From NCBI GenBank assembly GCA_004297825.1, contig SCSX01000015.1:1-64000 (forward strand): a stretch of DNA of 64,000 nucleotides. The letters run 5' to 3'. Below the pieces are notes generated by a model. It had not been told where the DNA came from. It saw only the letters and a program-made list of their open reading frames with translations, and did not search any database. Numbering within the stretch: position 1 is the first letter of the stretch; the number at the start of each line of letters is the position of its first letter. Shown piece by piece: positions 54,141 to 64,000 of the stretch. The stretch is from Spirochaetota bacterium. Lineage in GTDB: Bacteria; Spirochaetota; UBA4802; UBA5368. The position numbers and the translations under genes were made by a program.

Positions 54141-56054
54141 CTAGTGCGAAGGCTCCAGTGCTCCCGCCGGATGCGGCTGGGTGACTCCGTCCTGGCCCTC
54201 CTCCTTTTCCGTACGCTCACCCGGCGCATCGACCGCAAGCTGGACGGGGGGAAGGTCCTCGCCGCGCATGATGATATCGATATCGGCCCCCGTAAGCGTC
54301 TCGCGCTCCATCAGGTAGCCGGCGATCTTGTCGAATTGCGCGCGGTGTTCGCTGATCAGGCTATGCGCCCGTTTCTCACACTCCTGGATTATCTGCTTCA
54401 CCTCCGCGTCAATTATCTCCGCGGTCTGCTCGCTGTAATCCCTGTGTTGCGATATCTCCCGTCCCAGGAAAATCTGTTCCTGTTTCTTGCCGAAGGTGAG
54501 CGGCCCCATGTTCTTGCTCATCCCCCATTCGCATACCATCCGTCGCGCGATATCGGTCGCTCGTTCCAGATCGTTGCTGGAGCCCGTGGTAACCTCGTTG
54601 AATTTGATGCTTTCGGCGACGTGACCGCCGAACAGTATCGTGATTTGGTTGAGCCAGTACTGTTTCGAATGGAGATGCTTCTCTTCCTTGGGAAGCTGCA
54701 TGGTAAGTCCAAGCGCCCGTCCCCGGGGAATAAGGGTTACCTTGTGCACCGGATCGTTACCCGTCACGAGACCCAGTATCGTATGTCCGGACTCGTGAAA
54801 CGCGATGATTTCCTTTTCCTCGTTGGAAATGAGCATGGACCTGCGCTCGGGACCCATCATTACCTTGTCCTTCGCGTCTTCCATATCGTGCATGGCCACC
54901 CGCTTCTTGTTGCGCCGTGCGGCAAGCAGCGCGGCCTCGTTGACAAGGTTCGCGAGATCCGCGCCCGTGAAGCCCGGCGTGCCCCGCGCGATAACCTTGA
55001 GGTCAACCTCTCTCGACAACGGTATCTTCCTGGAATGTACCGCGAGAATCTTTTCGCGGCCCTTTACGTCGGGCGTATCCACGACCACCTGCCGGTCGAA
55101 ACGTCCCGGCCGGAGGAGCGCGGGATCAAGCACGTCCGGCCTGTTGGTCGCCGCGACTATTATCACGCCCTCGTTCGTCTCGAAGCCGTCCATTTCCACG
55201 AGGAGCTGGTTGAGCGTCTGTTCGCGCTCGTCATGCCCGCCGCCCAGGCCCGCTCCGCGCAGCCTTCCCACGGCGTCGATCTCATCTATGAATATGATGC
55301 AGGGGGCGTTCTTCTTTCCCTGCTCGAACAGGTCGCGCACCCGGGAGGCGCCCACACCCACGAACATCTCCACGAAATCCGACCCGCTTATCGAGAAGAA
55401 GGCGACGCCCGCTTCGCCCGCGATTGCGCGCGCGAGCAGGGTTTTGCCGGTGCCGGGGGGCCCCATGAGCAGTACGCCCTTGGGTATCTTCGCGCCAATG
55501 TTCACGAACTTTTTGGGCTCTTTGAGAAAATCGATGATTTCCTTGAGCTCCTCCTTCGCCTCGTCAACCCCTGCCACGTCGACGAAGGTGATCTTGTTCT
55601 TGGTCTCGGGGTTCAGCCGGGCACGGCTTTTCCCGAACGACATCGCTTTGTTCCCGGTCGCCTGGATCTGGCGAATCATGAAAAACCATATGAGCCCGAA
55701 GAAGAAGAGCCACGGGAGAAAGTTGAGGAGCCCCTTCAGAAACATGTTGTCGTCGGATTCCTCGCCCTTGACCTCGACCTTGTTGTCGATGAGCATCTTC
55801 ATGAGCGCGGGATCGTCGTACGGGATAACGGTTTCGAAAAAGATCGGCTTGTCGGCCTTCAGGTACGTCCCCATTATCTTTTTGCCGTTCGCAATGGAGA
55901 CGGCTTTTACCTTCTGCTCGGTGACCTTTTTCACGAAATCGCTGTATTGCAGCGGCTCGATCTTCGGTTTCGTATAATCGTTCATTTTAAAAATCGCGAC
56001 CGCCAGCACCACGATGAGCAGCAATAGCGCGATCTGTTTTCCTGCCTTGTTCAT
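54141..56054 (-). CDS. ftsH: ATP-dependent zinc metalloprotease FtsH
   Basis: The 637-residue membrane protease has helices at residues ~7-24 and ~107-127, a periplasmic domain between, the AAA domain with Walker A GPPGTGKT (198-205) and [11 protein letters not shown], the second-region-of-homology arginines ([10 protein letters not shown]), and the zinc motif HESGH near residue 420. It degrades misfolded and regulatory membrane proteins. GGAG precedes the ATG. The usual neighbour tilS lies just upstream. Confidence 0.97.
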   Translation of the reverse strand: MNKAGKQIALLLLIVVLAVAIFKMNDYTKPKIEPLQYSDFVKKVTEQKVKAVSIANGKKIMGTYLKADKPIFFETVIPYDDPALMKMLIDNKVEVKGEESDDNMFLKGLLNFLPWLFFFGLIWFFMIRQIQATGNKAMSFGKSRARLNPETKNKITFVDVAGVDEAKEELKEIIDFLKEPKKFVNIGAKIPKGVLLMGPPGTGKTLLARAIAGEAGVAFFSISGSDFVEMFVGVGASRVRDLFEQGKKNAPCIIFIDEIDAVGRLRGAGLGGGHDEREQTLNQLLVEMDGFETNEGVIIVAATNRPDVLDPALLRPGRFDRQVVVDTPDVKGREKILAVHSRKIPLSREVDLKVIARGTPGFTGADLANLVNEAALLAARRNKKRVAMHDMEDAKDKVMMGPERRSMLISNEEKEIIAFHESGHTILGLVTGNDPVHKVTLIPRGRALGLTMQLPKEEKHLHSKQYWLNQITILFGGHVAESIKFNEVTTGSSNDLERATDIARRMVCEWGMSKNMGPLTFGKKQEQIFLGREISQHRDYSEQTAEIIDAEVKQIIQECEKRAHSLISEHRAQFDKIAGYLMERETLTGADIDIIMRGEDLPPVQLAVDAPGERTEKEEGQDGVTQPHPAGALEPSH

Positions 56055-56160
56055 TGCAAACTCCTAAATTAGCCTGAGTCCCTTTCAACTACCCGGTTTC
56101 ATCCGGCGAAGCGAACTGCCCCGTCACCCGCGCATTGTTCCGCACCCCACGAGTACATGA

Positions 56161-57573
56161 TCAGTTTTGAACGGAGAGCGCAAGTATTCTTTTTGAGCCC
56201 GGATGCACGAAAAAATCGCTCGACACCCTCTCCCTGAGCCCGGATTTCCTCCCGGGAAGAATCCCTGCGATGCGCCCGCCCGCGATAATGAGCGGGATAT
56301 CGTTTTTCCGGACAGTGTCAAGTTTATTTTCTATGTACAGGTCTTTGACCTTTTTGTTACCAAATTCCAGCCTCACCCGGTCTCCCGGACGCCTGTTTCG
56401 GATTGAAATATACCTTATTTCATCCGGCAAGGCAATAAAAATCGATCCCGTCTCGCCCCTCGTTGCAGTATAGCGCGCCTCGTCCGCCGGTTCAATGAGC
56501 ACGACGGCCCCGGTCTCGCGAATTTCCACGGTGACGGGCGTATCGGTCAGGGGTACCAGGTATTCCCATTCCCGGCCCTTTTCTTCCCGGCCCGCGACGC
56601 GGTCTATCCTGATAACCGGCTCTCCGTCAAAGACGGTTTTTTGTACCGATATCGCATCGCTCCGGTACAGGCTTCCATGCGTTTTTTCCGAGCCCAGATT
56701 CCTGCAGATTTCCGCGAGCATTCCCCCGTGCACGAATTCGGCGAAATCTTCGCGTATCACGGCGGCAAGCGTCCACCTGAGAACAGCCTCTTTTCCCGCA
56801 ACGGGCGCGAGGCGGATGTAACTGGCCCCGTCCGCCCGGAAGCGTATCGGACCAAATCGTTCGTCGATAAGCCCGCGCAGCATTCCCTCGTTCTCGCGGG
56901 CCCGGTCGCCCAGTTCGGCAAGCGCGCGCGAAACCTCCGGGAGACGCTCCCGAACCCTGCCCAGTATCTCGTGCCGGACGAAATTCCTGAAATAGGCGGT
57001 GTCCGCGTTCGTCGCGTCTTCGCGCCAGCGAATCGCGCGCTGCTCCAGGTGCGCGTAGATTTCCTGCGCCGATACGCACAGCAGCGGCCGAACGATCTTC
57101 CCGCGACGGGACGCGATGCCGCACAGCCCGTGAATGCCGGTACCGAAAAAGATGCGCATAAGCAGCGTCTCCGCCTGGTCGTCCATGCTGTGAGCCGTCG
57201 CGATCTTCGAATATCCGTGTTCGCCGGCAATGCGTCCGGCCTCCCGGTACCGGAACTCCCTGGCATAATCTTCGAAGGAGATTCCCCCGCCCGGGAAGGG
57301 ACCCATGCGCACGACATGCGCCTCGATCCCTTCGCCTTTCGCCCGCTCCCGCACATGGGATTCGTCGGTGTCCGATTCCGCCCCCCGGACACCGTGATTG
57401 ACATGAAATATCCCCAGGCCTATCGCGCACCGTTCGCGAAGCGCGAGCAGTACGTCCAGGAGCGCCATCGAATCCTTACCCGCCGACGCGCACACGAGCA
57501 CGCGGTCCCCCGTCTCGAGGAGCGCGCGGGCGCGGATGAAATCATGGATGCGATCATATAGAGGGGAGCTCAT
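56161..57573 (-). CDS. tilS: tRNA(Ile)-lysidine synthase
   Basis: The 470-residue enzyme has the PP-loop VCASAGKDSMALLDVL (the usual SGGxDS has Ala in place of one Gly), VNHGVRGAESD, ATAHSMDDQAETLLMRIFFG, then a substrate-binding middle and the C-terminal YISIRNRRPGDRV domain. It converts C34 of tRNA-Ile(CAU) to lysidine so that it reads AUA. tilS-ftsH order is common in bacteria. Confidence 0.94.
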   Translation of the reverse strand: MSSPLYDRIHDFIRARALLETGDRVLVCASAGKDSMALLDVLLALRERCAIGLGIFHVNHGVRGAESDTDESHVRERAKGEGIEAHVVRMGPFPGGGISFEDYAREFRYREAGRIAGEHGYSKIATAHSMDDQAETLLMRIFFGTGIHGLCGIASRRGKIVRPLLCVSAQEIYAHLEQRAIRWREDATNADTAYFRNFVRHEILGRVRERLPEVSRALAELGDRARENEGMLRGLIDERFGPIRFRADGASYIRLAPVAGKEAVLRWTLAAVIREDFAEFVHGGMLAEICRNLGSEKTHGSLYRSDAISVQKTVFDGEPVIRIDRVAGREEKGREWEYLVPLTDTPVTVEIRETGAVVLIEPADEARYTATRGETGSIFIALPDEIRYISIRNRRPGDRVRLEFGNKKVKDLYIENKLDTVRKNDIPLIIAGGRIAGILPGRKSGLRERVSSDFFVHPGSKRILALSVQN

Positions 57574-57652
57574 GGCGAACCGGATGAAAAATGATTGATT
57601 TTTGCCCGGACGGAGTCAACATCTTTATTCATTATATCACCGCGGAGGGACC

Positions 57653-59404
57653 ATGGATACAGTGCTTAAGGCGCGCATCGAGGAATGGACGAAACCACCC
57701 TTCGACAAGGACACCATCGCCGAGGTACGCGCCCTTGTCGACAAGGGCGACGAGAGGGAGCTCACCGACCGCTTCCATGCCACGCTCGAGTTCGGGACGG
57801 GGGGACTGCGCGGGATTATCGGCGCGGGCACCAACCGCATGAACATCTACACGGTGGGTATCGCGACCCAGGGACTCGCCGACTACATCGTCGCGAGGGG
57901 ACGCGCATCCGACGGCGTGGTTATCGCGCGCGATTCCAGGAAAATGTCCCTCGAATTCGCGCGCGCCGCGGCCGGGATACTCGCGGCGAACGGGATCAAG
58001 GTGTACTATTTCGACGATATCACCCCCACCCCCCTGTGCTCCTTCACTATTCGGGAGAAGCGCGCGGCGAGCGGCATCGTGATCACGGCAAGCCACAATC
58101 CCCCGGAATATAACGGCTACAAGGTTTACTGGGACGACGGCGGCCAGGTGGTATCTCCCCAGGACGGAGAGATAATCGCGCAGGTGAACCGCGTCGAATC
58201 GATTTCGTCCATAAAGAGCATTCCCTTCGATGAAGGCGTCGCATCGGGGAAGATCGTCGTTATGGGTGAAGGGCCGGTATCGGACTATACCGCGCGCCTC
58301 GAAAAACGCGTGTTCAGGAAAGCCGCGCCCTCGGGCGTCAAGATAGTCTATACGCCCCTGCACGGGACGGGATACAGGATAGTGCCCCGGGTGCTCGCCC
58401 ATTTCGGGTTCACGGCCGTGTCACTGGTCGAAGAGCAGGCGAAGCCGGACGGCGCCTTCCCCACGGTGAAGTATCCCAACCCGGAGGAGCGCGACGCGCT
58501 CGAGCTCTCCCTCGCACTCGCCCGGAAAATCGACGCCGACCTCGTCCTCGCCACCGACCCCGACGCGGACAGGATGGGCGTGGGATTCAAGGGGGCACAC
58601 GGCGACTACGTCCTCATCAATGGAAACCAGATAGGAACCATGCTCGAGTATTACATTCTCACCAGGATGAAGGAAAACGGCAGCCTCCCGAAAAACGGCG
58701 CCGTGGTCAAGACCGTGGTAACGACCGACCTGCAGGACGAGATCGCCCGGAGCTTCGGATGCGAGGCCGATAATGTGCTCACCGGTTTCAAGTGGATCGC
58801 CCTGAAGATGGCGGAGTACGAAAAATCCGGGGCGCGTTCCTTCGTGTTCGGCGGCGAGGAGAGCTACGGCTACCTCCCCGTCGATTTCGTGCGCGACAAG
58901 GACGCCGTGAGCTCCTGCTACTTTTTCGCGGAGATGGCCGACTGGCTGTCGCGCGGGGGCAGGACGCTCGCCGGGATGCTCGCGGAGATATATTCCCGCT
59001 ACGGCCTGTACCTGGAGGACCTGCATTCCCTCACCCTGAAAGGGCTGGATGGAATGGACCGTATTAAGAAAATCATGTCGTCGTTCAGGGGCAATCCCCC
59101 GGTCGAGTTCGCTGCCGCGCGCGTCGTGCGTATCGACGACCTCAAGCTGCTGGAGCGTATCGACGCGGAACGGGGCACGCGGGAGCATATTACCGGTCTC
59201 CCGCCGTCGGACGTGCTGCAGTTCTTCCTCACGGACGGCAGCAAGGTCACGATGCGTCCCTCCGGCACGGAACCTAAAATAAAGTTCTATTTCAGCGTAC
59301 GCGGCGGCAGGGGGTTGCCCGATCCCGGTGCGGCCGAATCGGCGCTGCGCGCACGAATTTCGGCGTTAAAGAAAGACCTGCTCGCGCGGGTGGAAAAGGT
59401 TTAA
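57653..59404 (+). CDS. Phosphoglucomutase/phosphomannomutase-family phosphohexomutase
   Basis: The 583-residue enzyme has FGTGGLRGIIGAGTNRMN, the phospho-serine loop TASHNPPEYNGYKVYW, the magnesium loop ATDPDADRMGVG, the sugar-binding GGEESYGYLPVD and the phosphate-binding RPSGTEPKIKFY. Its length matches the PGM2-like long form. It interconverts hexose 1- and 6-phosphates. The frame is open to 57602 but ATG 57653 with GGAGGG seven bases before is the start. It is divergent from tilS. Confidence 0.94.
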   Translation: MDTVLKARIEEWTKPPFDKDTIAEVRALVDKGDERELTDRFHATLEFGTGGLRGIIGAGTNRMNIYTVGIATQGLADYIVARGRASDGVVIARDSRKMSLEFARAAAGILAANGIKVYYFDDITPTPLCSFTIREKRAASGIVITASHNPPEYNGYKVYWDDGGQVVSPQDGEIIAQVNRVESISSIKSIPFDEGVASGKIVVMGEGPVSDYTARLEKRVFRKAAPSGVKIVYTPLHGTGYRIVPRVLAHFGFTAVSLVEEQAKPDGAFPTVKYPNPEERDALELSLALARKIDADLVLATDPDADRMGVGFKGAHGDYVLINGNQIGTMLEYYILTRMKENGSLPKNGAVVKTVVTTDLQDEIARSFGCEADNVLTGFKWIALKMAEYEKSGARSFVFGGEESYGYLPVDFVRDKDAVSSCYFFAEMADWLSRGGRTLAGMLAEIYSRYGLYLEDLHSLTLKGLDGMDRIKKIMSSFRGNPPVEFAAARVVRIDDLKLLERIDAERGTREHITGLPPSDVLQFFLTDGSKVTMRPSGTEPKIKFYFSVRGGRGLPDPGAAESALRARISALKKDLLARVEKV

Positions 59405-59413
59405 ACCGGGCGC

Positions 59414-59875
59414 TCAGACCGGGAGGGACGAGAGCAGCTCCTCTTCCTTCTTGCGCATAACGCCCGCGTCCCTGCGGGAGCGCTCGTGGTCGAATCCCGC
59501 GAGGTGCAGCACGCCGTGCACGAGAAGGCGCCGGAATTCTTCGACGGGGGTTACGCCGAATCGCTCCGCCTGGGACTCAACCCGCTCGAGCGAGATATAC
59601 ACGTCACCCAGCGCCTCGGGTTCCGCGGACGGCCCCGGGAAGGGTTCGTCGCGATACGCGAACGAGATCACGTCGGTGGGCTTGTCTTTTTTCCTATATT
59701 CCCTGTTTATCCCGCGGATGCGCGCATCGGTGACGAGGATGACGGTGATCGTCGCGTTCTCGATGCCGATCCGCGCGCACAGGTCGCCAAGCCAGCCGGC
59801 GATCGTGCGCTTCGCGATCCCGTGAAAGGGGAGCTTCACCGATTCCGCGTAAACCTCATGCCTCGCCTTTCCCAT
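59414..59875 (-). CDS. ybeY: Endoribonuclease YbeY
   Basis: The 153-residue protein has the YbeY zinc motif HGVLHLAGFDHERSR and the strand INREYRKKDKPTDVISF. It matures 16S rRNA 3' ends and takes part in ribosome quality control. Its start overlaps the stop of the upstream HD-phosphodiesterase gene by 20 bases. The aspS-phoH-pgpH-ybeY order matches the common phoH-pgpH-ybeY cluster. Confidence 0.95.
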   Translation of the reverse strand: MGKARHEVYAESVKLPFHGIAKRTIAGWLGDLCARIGIENATITVILVTDARIRGINREYRKKDKPTDVISFAYRDEPFPGPSAEPEALGDVYISLERVESQAERFGVTPVEEFRRLLVHGVLHLAGFDHERSRRDAGVMRKKEEELLSSLPV

Positions 59876-62126
59876 TCATCACCTTCTGCTCGAGACGCCT
59901 CACCTCTTCCTGCTCGGGATATTCCATCCTCGTATGGAAGAATCCGTTCAGCACCTGCATGAACGCACGCTGCACCTTGTTGAGGTCCGCCATGGTAAGG
60001 CTGGAAAACTCAAGCTCGTCATCGTTGAGCTTGTTATGGATGATCTTTTTCACCAGCGATTCGAGCTTCACGTAGCTTGGCTCCTGGAGGGAGCGAGATG
60101 CCGCTTCTATTGAATCGGCGAGCATCACGACCGCGGTCTCCCTGGAATGCGGGCGCGGGCCGGGATATTGGAATTCTACCTTGTTTACCTCCGCGCCCTT
60201 TCCCCCCGCTTCGGCCGCCTCGAGGGCCTGGTGGTAAAAGTAGGTCATTGTCGTCTGCCCGTGGTGCTCAAGGATGAAATCGATGACCTCAGGGGGAAGC
60301 TTGTTGTTTTTGGCGATATCGACTCCCTTCCTCACGTGCGAGATGATGATATTCGAGTATTCCCCGGGCGTAAGCGTCTTCGAGCGGGGATCGGTCACCT
60401 TGTTTTCGATATAGATGCCGGACTCGGCGATCTTCCCTATGTCGTGGTAGTATCCGCCTACACGCGCGAGGAGATAATTCGCGCCTATTTCCTTGCACGC
60501 GGCCTCCGCCATGGTCGCGACCATCAGGGAATGATTGTACGTCCCCGGGGCCTCGATGAGCATCCGCTTGAAAATCGGCGCGTTCAGGTCCGAGAGCTCG
60601 AGCAGGTTGAACTTGGTCACGATTCCAAACATGTTCTCGAAAAGCGGGAACACGCCCAGGACCAGGATGGAGTTGACGATACCGCTCGCCAGCGCGAGCT
60701 CGATGTTCTTGAACGTATCCGCAAGGGAGAGTTCCTCCATGAGGCAGATGCCCAGCACGACGAGCGAATTGATGAGACCCAGGAAGAGCCCGCCCCGGAG
60801 GAAGCCTGTTCGCTTCTCCACGTTGTTGAGCACGAACACCCCCAGAATCGCCGAGCTGAAGGCGATAATGATCACCGCCATGGAACCGCCGCTCACCACG
60901 AACGAGAAGAATATCACGTAGAGACCGATTATGACGGCCAGGAACAGGTTGAACAGCGTCGCGATTATCATGGTAACCGCGGGAATGGGCAGGTAAAATG
61001 CGAAATTGACCGTCGAATTCAGGATATTTTCGGTGCGTGAAAGAAAAAACGTATACACCATGAAAACCAGGATGATGACGAACACGATTACGGGAATTTT
61101 TTTATCCGGCAGCAGCTTGGCGTGAAATTCGACCAGGAAATATCCGAATATAATGAAGAATGACAGATGCAGCAGCAGTATTCCCAGGATGTAGTTGATC
61201 TTGCTTGAACGCGCATGGTTGTTGAGAATGGAGATCTTGTTGAGCGCGTCCGTCGTAATGGTATCGCCTTCCCGCACGAGCGTTTGCCCCTTCTTGAGGA
61301 CGCCCATGACCGGCTTCACCCCATGCGTGGTCTCTTCGATCCTTCTCCTCGTTTCGTCCACGTTGAATCCAAGGTTCGGGTGGATGAGCCTGCCGGCCAC
61401 GACGAACACGAGAAAGAGCTGGTCCTTGTTCAGGTTCGGTGCTATCGAAAGGCAGATCGTGTAGAGGTCGCGGCGCACGTCATCGATCGTTTTCAGGGTA
61501 TCGAGCCCCCGGGATATCTCACTTGCGTCGTCCTGGCTGTTGAACAGCCTGATCGTTACATTTTTATTCTTTAAATTCAGCGGATTGTCGTAGGGGCGCT
61601 CGAGCACGCCGGTATCCTGGATATAGATGATTATCCGCCGCATGATCTGCCGGAGCTCCGCGGGGCGCGGATATTGCAGGAGGTTGAAGAGCACCTTGTC
61701 CTCGAAGTGTATGGACTCGGGAAGCCTTCCCTTCAGCATCATGAACTGGAAGGTCCTGTCGGTGCCGTCCGGGGGATACTCCCTGATCGTCTGCTCGATA
61801 TTATCGAAAAGCGTCTCCAGGATTTTTAGCCGGTCAATGAGCACGGTCTGGTCCACGTCGAACACCAGCGGCACGGTCTCGGCGACCCGCATTTTCTCCA
61901 CGCGCGTTTCCGACTCGATCTTATAATTGATCTCGAGGGGCACGCGTATATCTTCCCGCGCGATATCGCCGATGCTGTAATCGAATGTCTTTCCCACGAT
62001 CCCGATCGAGAGCAGCCCCGTCGCGATGAACGTCACCGCGAGTATCAGGAAAAAAGAAAGGCGAACCGTCTTCTGACGCATCGAGCTGCGGAAGGATTTC
62101 CTGAGCATCCTGAACAGGTATATCAT
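59856..62126 (-). CDS. pgpH: 7TM-HD cyclic-di-AMP phosphodiesterase (PgpH-like)
   Basis: The 756-residue protein has an N-terminal helix, a ~270-residue extracytoplasmic 7TMR-HDED domain, seven membrane helices (e.g. FIIFGYFLVEFHAKL; IVFVIILVFMVYTFFL-like segments) and a cytoplasmic HD domain with NHSLMVATMAE, YYHDIGKIAES and FILEHHGQTTM. PgpH homologues hydrolyse c-di-AMP. It lies between phoH and ybeY, as in many bacteria, and is coupled to ybeY. Confidence 0.9.
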   Translation of the reverse strand: MIYLFRMLRKSFRSSMRQKTVRLSFFLILAVTFIATGLLSIGIVGKTFDYSIGDIAREDIRVPLEINYKIESETRVEKMRVAETVPLVFDVDQTVLIDRLKILETLFDNIEQTIREYPPDGTDRTFQFMMLKGRLPESIHFEDKVLFNLLQYPRPAELRQIMRRIIIYIQDTGVLERPYDNPLNLKNKNVTIRLFNSQDDASEISRGLDTLKTIDDVRRDLYTICLSIAPNLNKDQLFLVFVVAGRLIHPNLGFNVDETRRRIEETTHGVKPVMGVLKKGQTLVREGDTITTDALNKISILNNHARSSKINYILGILLLHLSFFIIFGYFLVEFHAKLLPDKKIPVIVFVIILVFMVYTFFLSRTENILNSTVNFAFYLPIPAVTMIIATLFNLFLAVIIGLYVIFFSFVVSGGSMAVIIIAFSSAILGVFVLNNVEKRTGFLRGGLFLGLINSLVVLGICLMEELSLADTFKNIELALASGIVNSILVLGVFPLFENMFGIVTKFNLLELSDLNAPIFKRMLIEAPGTYNHSLMVATMAEAACKEIGANYLLARVGGYYHDIGKIAESGIYIENKVTDPRSKTLTPGEYSNIIISHVRKGVDIAKNNKLPPEVIDFILEHHGQTTMTYFYHQALEAAEAGGKGAEVNKVEFQYPGPRPHSRETAVVMLADSIEAASRSLQEPSYVKLESLVKKIIHNKLNDDELEFSSLTMADLNKVQRAFMQVLNGFFHTRMEYPEQEEVRRLEQKVMNGKGEA

Positions 62127-62135
62127 GCGATCGGC

Positions 62136-63113
62136 CTATTCCGTTTTGGCATGACGATCGTACGCCCCGACGATTTTTTCCACGATGGGATGCCGGCAGA
62201 TATCTTCTTTCCCGAATTCCACAAACGCTATCTCCTCGATTCCCCGAAGCACCTTCATCGCGTTAAGCAGGCCCGACTTTTTGGGTTTCTCTATGTCGAT
62301 CTGGGTGACGTCCCCGGAGATTACGATCCTGGAGCCGGTCCCGAGCCTCGTCAGGAACATCTTCATCTGCGAGCTGGTGGTATTCTGGCCCTCGTCAAGG
62401 ATGATAAACGAGCGGTTGAGGGTGCGGCCCCTCATGTAGGCGAGCGGCGCGATCTCGATGCTTCCCTTTTCGATGAGCTTGGTGGTGCGCTCGAATCCCA
62501 CGAGGTCAAAAAGCGCGTCGTAGAGCGGCCGGAGATACGGATTGATCTTCTGGATGAGATCGCCGGGAAGGAATCCCAGGCTCTCCCCGGCCTCCACCGC
62601 CGGACGCGTTAGGATGATCCTCTCCACCCTTCCGTTAAGCAGATGCTGAAGCGCGACCGCGACGGCGAGATAGGTTTTACCGGTTCCCGCGGGCCCGATG
62701 GAAAGCGTTATCGGAAATTTCTGGATCGAGGTGATGTACCGGGCCTGGTTCAGGGTGCGGGGGGAAATCGTACGCCCGGATTCCGGGATGAGGATCTTGA
62801 GCCTGTTCAGCTCGTCGATATCGACGCTGCCGCCCTTCGCCACGGTGGTCGCCAGGTACTTGATATCGAACTCGTCGAATTCGTATACCTTCTCCCGCTC
62901 GTGAAGAAAATCCCCCATGAGGTGCAGGAGCCGCGCGGCTTTCTCCCCCCTGTCCCTGGGTGCGGTGACAATGAGCGTGTTCCCGCGGGGAATGATGCGC
63001 ACTTCCATGATTTTTTCGATGATGCGGATGTTCGCGTCCTTGAGACCGCAGATGCGCCGGTAGAGGGCGCCGTCATCGATCTCAACGTGGCTTTGTACGA
63101 CGCCTTCGCTCAT
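62136..63113 (-). CDS. PhoH-family ATPase
   Basis: The 325-residue protein has a KH-like N-terminal region and the PhoH ATPase: SIGPAGTGKTYLAVAVALQ (Walker A), LTRPAVEAGE, LGFLPGDLIQKINPYLRPLYD, and FIILDEGQNTTSSQMKMFLT (Walker B). The family is thought to act on RNA with YbeY. The ATG lies one base after the aspS stop, so the four genes form one tight operon. Confidence 0.95.
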   Translation of the reverse strand: MSEGVVQSHVEIDDGALYRRICGLKDANIRIIEKIMEVRIIPRGNTLIVTAPRDRGEKAARLLHLMGDFLHEREKVYEFDEFDIKYLATTVAKGGSVDIDELNRLKILIPESGRTISPRTLNQARYITSIQKFPITLSIGPAGTGKTYLAVAVALQHLLNGRVERIILTRPAVEAGESLGFLPGDLIQKINPYLRPLYDALFDLVGFERTTKLIEKGSIEIAPLAYMRGRTLNRSFIILDEGQNTTSSQMKMFLTRLGTGSRIVISGDVTQIDIEKPKKSGLLNAMKVLRGIEEIAFVEFGKEDICRHPIVEKIVGAYDRHAKTE

Positions 63114-63114
63114 G

Positions 63115-64000
63115 CTAGCGTTCGACCACCTTAATGCTGAGTTCCCGCAATTGTACGGCGTCCACCGGCGACGGGGCCTCGCTCATGAGGCACTGCCCCT
63201 TTTGGGTTTTGGGAAACGCTATCACGTCGCGTATGGACGCGCGTTTCAATAAAAGCATGATGACCCTGTCCAGCCCAAGGGCGATGCCGCCGTGCGGCGG
63301 GGCGCCGTACTTGAGCGCCTCGAGCAGAAAGGAGAATTTTATCTTCGCCTCCTCCTCGGTAATCCCCAGGACGTTGAACATCTTCCTTTGAACGTCGGTA
63401 GTGCATATCCTTATGGAACCGCCCCCGATCTCGACGCCGTTAAGCACAATATCGTATGCCTGCGCCTTGATCGAATCCACGTTCGCGGGGCTGATAGACT
63501 CGAGCAGCGGTATATGCTCCTCCCTGGGCGAGGTGAACGGGTGGTGCTTCGCGTAATAGCGCTTGTCTTCCTCGTGGTACTCGAGGAGGGGGAAATCCAG
63601 TACCCACAGAAAATTGAACTTGTTCTCGTCGATGAGTCCCAGGTCGCGGCCTATCTGCAGGCGCAGATTCGCCAGCGTATCGTTCACCACGCCAAGGCTG
63701 TCGGAACCGAAAAACACGAGCACCACGCCCTTAAGTCCCAGCTTCGCCGCGAGCGCGCTTTTTTCTGCGTCGCTCAGGAATTTCGCGATTCCCCCCTCGA
63801 ACGCCCCGTCGCGATACCGGAAGTACGGCAGACCCTGCGCCTTGAAAATTTTCACGTATTCGGTGTAGTCGTCGATCATTTTCCGGGAGATCTTTCCCTC
63901 GTCCGGAACCGGCAGGCATTTTATCGCACCCCCCGCCTCTACGGCCGCACGGAATACCTTGAATTCCGATTGGGCGAATATCTCGCTGCAAGTGACCAGC
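63115..64000 (-). CDS. aspS: Aspartyl-tRNA synthetase (C-terminal part, runs off the window)
   Basis: The 295 visible residues cover the end of the GAD insertion domain (FAQSEFKVFRAAVEAGG) and the class II catalytic core: FNFLWVLDFPLLEY, HHPFTSPREE, YDIVLNGVEIGGGSIRI (motif 2 region), and GIALGLDRVIMLL with AFPKTQKGQCLM (motif 3). The bacterial type with the GAD domain attaches aspartate to tRNA-Asp. The 5' part lies beyond 64000. Confidence 0.95.
   Translation of the reverse strand, partial: LVTCSEIFAQSEFKVFRAAVEAGGAIKCLPVPDEGKISRKMIDDYTEYVKIFKAQGLPYFRYRDGAFEGGIAKFLSDAEKSALAAKLGLKGVVLVFFGSDSLGVVNDTLANLRLQIGRDLGLIDENKFNFLWVLDFPLLEYHEEDKRYYAKHHPFTSPREEHIPLLESISPANVDSIKAQAYDIVLNGVEIGGGSIRICTTDVQRKMFNVLGITEEEAKIKFSFLLEALKYGAPPHGGIALGLDRVIMLLLKRASIRDVIAFPKTQKGQCLMSEAPSPVDAVQLRELSIKVVER

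Noticed and set aside
54120-56027. 635-codon open frame opposite ftsH
   Set aside because: ftsH on the other strand has all family motifs. The antisense translation has none and lacks a ribosome binding site.
1-64000. CRISPR arrays, rRNA genes and insertion sequences
   Set aside because: I looked for evenly spaced repeats, rRNA core sequences and transposase motifs and saw none.

Overview
The window is about 64 kb of GC-rich bacterial chromosome with dense, mostly short-spaced genes. The best guess is an uncultured member of the Spirochaetota. Supporting signs are a UPF0164/PorV-like outer-membrane protein (a family prominent in Treponema), two transmembrane chemoreceptors, a FliG-derived motor protein, lipoproteins with loose lipoboxes, and several large orphan proteins. 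No rRNA, complete mobile element or CRISPR array is visible. The taxonomic call is an inference from gene content only.

Layout. 1-8.1 kb: sugar-related genes (GH36 alpha-galactosidase, a FucI/AraA-like isomerase, a GH18-like lipoprotein, a split transketolase) and a secreted orphan, with one dispersed palindromic repeat. 8.1-12.1 kb: accessory region with an M15 endolysin-like peptidase flanked by two micro-ORFs, an AT-rich pair of orphans, a winged-helix fragment, a PAS protein with a GSU3473-like head and a GDCCVxC-type zinc protein. 12.1-19.2 kb: leftward envelope operon (orphan, UPF0164-TPR, two exported proteins, HflX, LysM/M23 peptidase, TPR protein). 19.3-25.7 kb: tRNA-Asn, then a TetR regulator behind a near-perfect 46-bp palindrome, an orphan 580-aa protein, a chemoreceptor lacking a sensor domain with a small cysteine-rich partner, and a gene joining MotA cytoplasmic segments to the FliG C-terminal domain. 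25.9-42 kb: GH20 hexosaminidase, amidohydrolase, prmA, tatC, pgk, a HAD phosphatase, a six-TM chemoreceptor, a lipid kinase, aroE-folC, and a GpsA with a degenerate PlsB-like acyltransferase domain. 42-46.2 kb: macromolecular-synthesis operon yqeY-dnaG-rpoD. 46.4-57.6 kb: DUF4015 hydrolase, a PPC-repeat lipoprotein, recG, a SEC-C protein, a 564-aa orphan, ftsH and tilS. 57.6-64 kb: a phosphohexomutase, then the leftward operon aspS-phoH-pgpH-ybeY running off the window end.

How the genes fit together. Most of the window is housekeeping: information processing, envelope biogenesis, Tat export and central carbon metabolism. The unusual material is concentrated at 8-12 kb and 19.6-25.7 kb, plus two domain fusions: soluble MotA-FliG, and GpsA with a PlsB-like domain. 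These, with the palindrome-controlled TetR/orphan pair, are the best candidates for undescribed biology. All family calls come from reading motifs by eye, without database searches.
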